DNA of 64,000 nucleotides from Dulcicalothrix desertica PCC 7102 (lineage in GTDB: Bacteria; Cyanobacteriota; Cyanobacteriia; Cyanobacteriales; Nostocaceae): NCBI RefSeq assembly GCF_003991905.1, contig NZ_RSCL01000019.1:102755-166754 (forward strand). Reading direction: 5' to 3'. The notes beneath the pieces are model-generated. The model was not told where the DNA came from and searched no databases. It saw only the letters and a list, made by a program, of their open reading frames with translations. Shown piece after piece: positions 60,363 through 64,000 of the stretch. The position numbers and the translations under genes are program-made. The stretch's first letter is position 1, and every line of letters starts with the position of its first letter.

Positions 60363-61313
60363 ATGGCAAAAAGAAAATTAGCAGACTATGATTCTCCTTG
60401 GAAGGAAGCGTTAGATGTTTATTTTGAATCATTTCTAGAGTTGTGCTTTCCTTGGATTCATGCTGACATAGATTGGTCAAGGGGTTACGAATCGTTAGAT
60501 ACAGATTTAAGAGAGGTAACTAGAGATGCTGAAACTGGAAATAGACTTGCAGATAAACTAGTAAAAGTTTGGTTACATGATGGAGAAGAAGTTGTTGTAT
60601 TGATTCACATTGAAATACAGAGCCAATACCAACAAAAGTTTCCCAAACGAATATATATTTACAACCATAGGTTATTTGATAAGAATGATATAGAAACCAT
60701 TAGTTTAGTCGTACTTGGAGATAATGACCCGAATTGGCGCCCGACAAGTTTCGGTTATTCACGTTGGAGATTTAACACCAGTACAGAATACCCGATGGTA
60801 AAGTTATTGGATTTTCAATCACGCTGGGATGAACTAGAGCGTTCTAAAAATCCATTTGCGGTGGTAATAATGGCGCATTTGAGTACTTTAGATACATTTG
60901 GAAAAGACCAGCAACGGTTTCAGTCTAAACTAAGTTTAGTACGCGGACTTTATGAACGTGGCTATAATAGAAATGAGATACTAGAATTATTTCGTCTAAT
61001 CCAATGGATGATGGTGTTCCCTCGTGAATTGGAAGCAGACTTTAAACAGGAATTTACACGTATTTTGGAGGAAAGAAGAATGCCTTTTTATACAGATTTT
61101 GAGATAGACGGCATGGTTAAAGCAAGCCGTGAGTCAGTTGCCACAGCTATAGAGACGCGGTTTGAAACTGTACCACCACAAGTTAGCGCGCGCCTTGGAG
61201 AAATAGAGGATGTTAATGTACTTAAACAATTGTTAAAAGATGCAATTACAACAGCTTCTTTACAGGAATTCCAAATAAAGTTAAATGAAGTACAAATACC
61301 TGAGCTTGATTAA
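60363..61313 (+). CDS. Rpn/PD-(D/E)XK nuclease family protein
   Basis: 316 residues of the Rpn-like (recombination-promoting nuclease / 'putative transposase') family common in cyanobacteria. Opening WKEALDVYFESFLELCFPWI; nuclease core with DTDLREVTRDAETGNRLADK and the strand EEVVVLIHIEIQSQYQQKFP, where Glu and Gln match the E-x-Q form of the PD-(D/E)XK site; RIYIYNHRLFDK follows. The C-terminal part is helical. It may act in DNA exchange or defence; no IS ends were found around it. Confidence 0.82.
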   Translation: MAKRKLADYDSPWKEALDVYFESFLELCFPWIHADIDWSRGYESLDTDLREVTRDAETGNRLADKLVKVWLHDGEEVVVLIHIEIQSQYQQKFPKRIYIYNHRLFDKNDIETISLVVLGDNDPNWRPTSFGYSRWRFNTSTEYPMVKLLDFQSRWDELERSKNPFAVVIMAHLSTLDTFGKDQQRFQSKLSLVRGLYERGYNRNEILELFRLIQWMMVFPRELEADFKQEFTRILEERRMPFYTDFEIDGMVKASRESVATAIETRFETVPPQVSARLGEIEDVNVLKQLLKDAITTASLQEFQIKLNEVQIPELD

Positions 61314-61371
61314 AAAAAGGAATGATAAAACTGAATCAATCACGTGCTATGATACGTTTTGATTCAAGATA

Positions 61372-61407
61372 AGTAGAGGCATTGTAATAGTTATGCTTCT
61401 ACTTTTT
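61372..61407 (+). terminator. Intrinsic terminator
   Basis: AGTAGAGGCAT pairs with ATGCTTCTACT (one wobble), 10-base loop, then TTTTT. Confidence 0.75.
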
Positions 61408-61928
61408 AGTTTAAATAAATGATTCAGATGTAAATTTTACGCAATATAATTTTACACGTTTTTATTTACTATGTTTATTCGTTAACGATAGCTAAGATTT
61501 GACTTGCAAAAAATCCCATTAAAGCAGAATCGTGCATTTGTTTATAATCAAAAGAACTGCCGTACTCTTCTAGGTCTGATTATACAATCATAAGGCAATC
61601 TCAATACCATTATTTTCAAACTCCAGTGACTCACATTAGCAAAGCACGCTCGTCTTGATTTTTTAGAGGCGCCTACCTCAACAGACACACTTAGCATAAG
61701 CGGTTGGTTTAGAGAAAAACTTTTGCAGTTTACATGACTTACGCCCCAGAACAGCGCCAGACCTAAAATGTCGCTACTGGCTACCAAATAAATATGGGCT
61801 GCTTAGTAGCCGTTTATATAAAATTATGTTAAAACCAGGAAAATACTTAAGTAATTACACCGTAGCAAAGGGTGAGGCAGAAGACATTCTAGTTTTCTGC
61901 CGCTTTGAGCTGCTCTCTTGTTGTACCC
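61408..61928. other. Spacer before the helicase gene
   Basis: 521 bases. A reverse ORF (61548-61787) lacks recognisable domains and is not called. One GGCGCC at about 61668. No promoter motif of the two regulons is present. Confidence 0.4.
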
Positions 61929-64000
61929 ATGACCGATACCCTTGATATACAACCTGGTTCTATTGTGCGCTGTCGCAGTCGGCAGTGGGTAGTTTTGCCG
62001 TCAGAAAACTTAGATGTGGTGCGATTGCGCTCTTTGTCTGGGAATGAGGAAGAAATTACAGGAATTTTCCGACAGTTGTTAGAAATGAACCTGGAAGAGA
62101 TAAGCGAAGCTGCGTTTCCTCTACCGTCGCCAAATCAAGTTAAAGACCATACAGCGGCACAGCTTTTAATGGATGCTTCGCGTTTGCTGTTGCGAAGCGG
62201 CGCCGGACCTTTTCGCTGTTTTGCCAGGTTATCGCTGAGTCTTCGTCCATATCAAGTGGTGCCTTTATTAATGGCGTTACGATTGGATACGTTACGTTTG
62301 TTAATTGCTGATGATGTAGGTATTGGTAAGACTATTGAAGCTGGATTAATCGCGCGTGAATTTTTAGACCGTGGTGAGGTAAAGCGAATTGCTGTTTTGT
62401 GTCCACCGCATTTGTGCGACCAATGGCAGCAGGAACTGAGGGAGAAGTTTCATATTGATGCGGTTGTAATTCGCTCTGGGACTGCTTCTAAATTAGAGCG
62501 TAGAGTACCTAACTTAGAGCATATTTTTAGTTACTACCGCCATATTATTGTTAGTTTAGATTACGCAAAGGGTGAACGTAGAAAAGCTAGTTTTATTACC
62601 CACTGCCCAGATTTGGTGATTGTGGATGAAGCTCACACCTGTGCTAGTGGTAATAATAAAAGTGCATCGCAACAGCAACGGCATCAATTAATTCAAGATA
62701 TTGCAGCAAAACCTGATAGAAATCTGATTTTACTTACCGCTACTCCCCACAGTGGTATTGAAGAGGCGTTTTTGTCGTTATTAGGTTTGTTGAAACCAGA
62801 GTTTGAGCAGTTATCGTTAGATTTTTTGAGCGAGGAGCAGCGCAAAACTTTAGCACAACACTTTATTCAACGGCGCCGAGCGGATGTGAAATTATGGTTG
62901 GGGGATGAGACACCTTTCCCAGAACGCGAATATACGGAAGTGGCTTATAAACTCTCGCGCGAGTATAAAAGTTTATTCGAGGATGTTTATAACTTTGCTC
63001 GTGGATTGGTAAAAGATACTACCAGTGAAATGAGTTATGCCCAGCGTCGGGGTAGATATTGGTCGGCTTTAGCGTTAATTCGCTGCGTTATGTCTTCTCC
63101 TGCGGCAGCTATTACAACTTTAAATAAGAAGGGTATTCGAGAGTCAGGAATGAGCATTGGGGAAGATTCTCCAGTTATGGATGAAGACCTGATGAGTTCT
63201 TATGTTTATGACTCTGTAGATAAGGAACAAGTTGTAGATGCGGCGCCTACTGTTGTTGTAGAGCAGGGACAGGAAAGCTACGGCGACAAAGACAAGCGTA
63301 AATTAAGAGAGTTTGTCAAAGCTGCCGAAAGTTTGCTGTTTAAAAAAGACTCTAAGTTGCAAGCTTGTATTGATACAGTTGAACCTTTGCTCAAGGATGG
63401 TTATAACCCAATTATTTGGTGTCGTTACATTGCCACAGCTAATTATGTTGCTGAAGCTTTGAGACAAAAATTGGAGAAGAAAAAAGGCGAAGTTCGGGTT
63501 ATTGCCATTACTGGGGAACTTTCGGAAGACGAGCGGGAAATTCGTCTTCTGGAATTAAAATCTTATTCGCAACGAATAGTAGTTGCTACTGATTGCTTAA
63601 GTGAAGGTGTTAACCTCCAAACCCACTTTAATGCTGTCCTTCACTACGATTTACCCTGGAATCCAAATCGTCTGGAACAGCGTGAAGGTCGGATAGATAG
63701 ATATGGACAGCCCGCAGAAAAGGTTAAAACTTTTTTACTTCTGGGACAAGATAATCCGGTAGACGGCGCCGTGATGGATGTGTTAGTACGGAAAGCAGTA
63801 CAAATTCACAAGACTTTAGGAATTACTGTTCCTGTCCCGATGGATAGTACTACAGTTTCCGAAGCGGTATTTAAATCACTGTTTGACAAGGCAAAAGATG
63901 CAGTACAGTTATCATTGCTAGATTTGCTAGACAATAAAGAATCTGCCATTGACTTAGTTCATAACAGTTGGGATAAAGCTGTCGAGAGAGAAAAAATCAG
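61929..64000 (+). CDS. drmD: SNF2-type helicase, probable DISARM DrmD, 3' end outside window
   Basis: Open from ATG 61929 to the window end (690 codons so far). N-terminal substrate-entry region (QPGSIVRCRSRQWVVLPSEN). Helicase core: LRPYQVVPLLMALRLDTLRL, Walker A DDVGIGKTIEAGL, VLCPPHLCDQWQQELREKF, DEAH box VIVDEAHTC, LLTATPHSG; second RecA domain with DCLSEGVNLQ and motif VI QREGRIDRYGQ. This SF2/SNF2 arrangement, particularly the CPPHLCDQWQ block, best fits DrmD of class 1 DISARM phage defence. RapA-like or other SNF2 helicases are alternatives, to be settled by the genes beyond the window. Confidence 0.8.
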   Translation, partial: MTDTLDIQPGSIVRCRSRQWVVLPSENLDVVRLRSLSGNEEEITGIFRQLLEMNLEEISEAAFPLPSPNQVKDHTAAQLLMDASRLLLRSGAGPFRCFARLSLSLRPYQVVPLLMALRLDTLRLLIADDVGIGKTIEAGLIAREFLDRGEVKRIAVLCPPHLCDQWQQELREKFHIDAVVIRSGTASKLERRVPNLEHIFSYYRHIIVSLDYAKGERRKASFITHCPDLVIVDEAHTCASGNNKSASQQQRHQLIQDIAAKPDRNLILLTATPHSGIEEAFLSLLGLLKPEFEQLSLDFLSEEQRKTLAQHFIQRRRADVKLWLGDETPFPEREYTEVAYKLSREYKSLFEDVYNFARGLVKDTTSEMSYAQRRGRYWSALALIRCVMSSPAAAITTLNKKGIRESGMSIGEDSPVMDEDLMSSYVYDSVDKEQVVDAAPTVVVEQGQESYGDKDKRKLREFVKAAESLLFKKDSKLQACIDTVEPLLKDGYNPIIWCRYIATANYVAEALRQKLEKKKGEVRVIAITGELSEDEREIRLLELKSYSQRIVVATDCLSEGVNLQTHFNAVLHYDLPWNPNRLEQREGRIDRYGQPAEKVKTFLLLGQDNPVDGAVMDVLVRKAVQIHKTLGITVPVPMDSTTVSEAVFKSLFDKAKDAVQLSLLDLLDNKESAIDLVHNSWDKAVEREKI

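Noticed and set aside
61548..61787. Reverse 79-codon ORF
   Set aside because: No motif, no RBS, low-complexity shadow-like composition.

Overview
The window looks like chromosome (or a large plasmid) of a filamentous, probably heterocystous, cyanobacterium. Evidence: an SLH/OprB-type cyanobacterial porin, a group 2 sigma factor, several DUF2808 proteins, a relic of the PcxA/CotA proton-extrusion protein, heptanucleotide ACTCAGC repeats, and GTAGAGACGCG palindromes of the kind scattered through Nostoc-like genomes. The usual cyanobacterial palindrome GCGATCGC was not seen. The hexamer GGCGCC is instead strikingly frequent, about 80 copies by eye.

Bases 1-45,500 are a metal-homeostasis island. 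Left to right it holds two CusA/CzcA-type RND pumps (the first cut by the window edge), a group 2 sigma factor, a TolC-like outer-membrane factor, a DUF2808 protein, a porin, a glutaredoxin-like protein, three MerR regulators, a CACC/Met-rich exported protein, a cupredoxin-like protein with a P1B copper ATPase, two nearly identical HMA copper chaperones, two paralogous His/Met-rich lipoproteins, an HlyD-AcrB efflux pair, a heme-oxygenase-like enzyme, a methyltransferase, DUF924, a GST, three more DUF2808 proteins, a small secreted Cys-repeat protein, an SbnA-like synthase with an EamA exporter, and an OmpR-type response regulator with its histidine kinase.

Two regulatory layers are visible. 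(i) Nineteen sites share the direct repeat TTTCAT-N5-TTTCAT, usually followed by TGTCA about 7 bases later and a -10-like TATAGR. One lies just upstream of the response regulator, so autoregulation is likely. Several drive no gene directly but lead into hairpins or terminators, suggesting small RNAs. (ii) Eight promoters have TTGACT and a -10 separated by exactly 19 bp, filled by a CTCYAG...CTRGAG dyad, the classic MerR arrangement. They sit before the glutaredoxin, the CACC protein, two merR genes, both chaperones, a lipoprotein region and the heme-oxygenase-like gene.

The island is also a gene graveyard, with relics of an acyltransferase (split by a 114-bp MITE with an exact 10-bp target duplication), an amidinotransferase, EgtD, DUF305, a BNR-repeat protein, flavodoxin, PcxA and a SAM methyltransferase.

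Bases 45,900-59,700 look like a different, plasmid- or ICE-like module: tightly packed and overlapping small membrane proteins, two related membrane-anchored cell-wall proteins (one an M23 peptidase fused to a lysozyme-like domain), an FtsK/SpoIIIE-type DNA translocase, a Cys-rich membrane protein, a frameshifted ParE toxin, ribbon-helix-helix regulators with an operator, and proteins of unknown family. A tRNA-like cloverleaf with a UUA anticodon lies just after the translocase.

Bases 60,300-64,000 carry an Rpn/PD-(D/E)XK family protein and the start of a large SNF2-type helicase that runs off the window and most resembles DrmD of the DISARM defence system.
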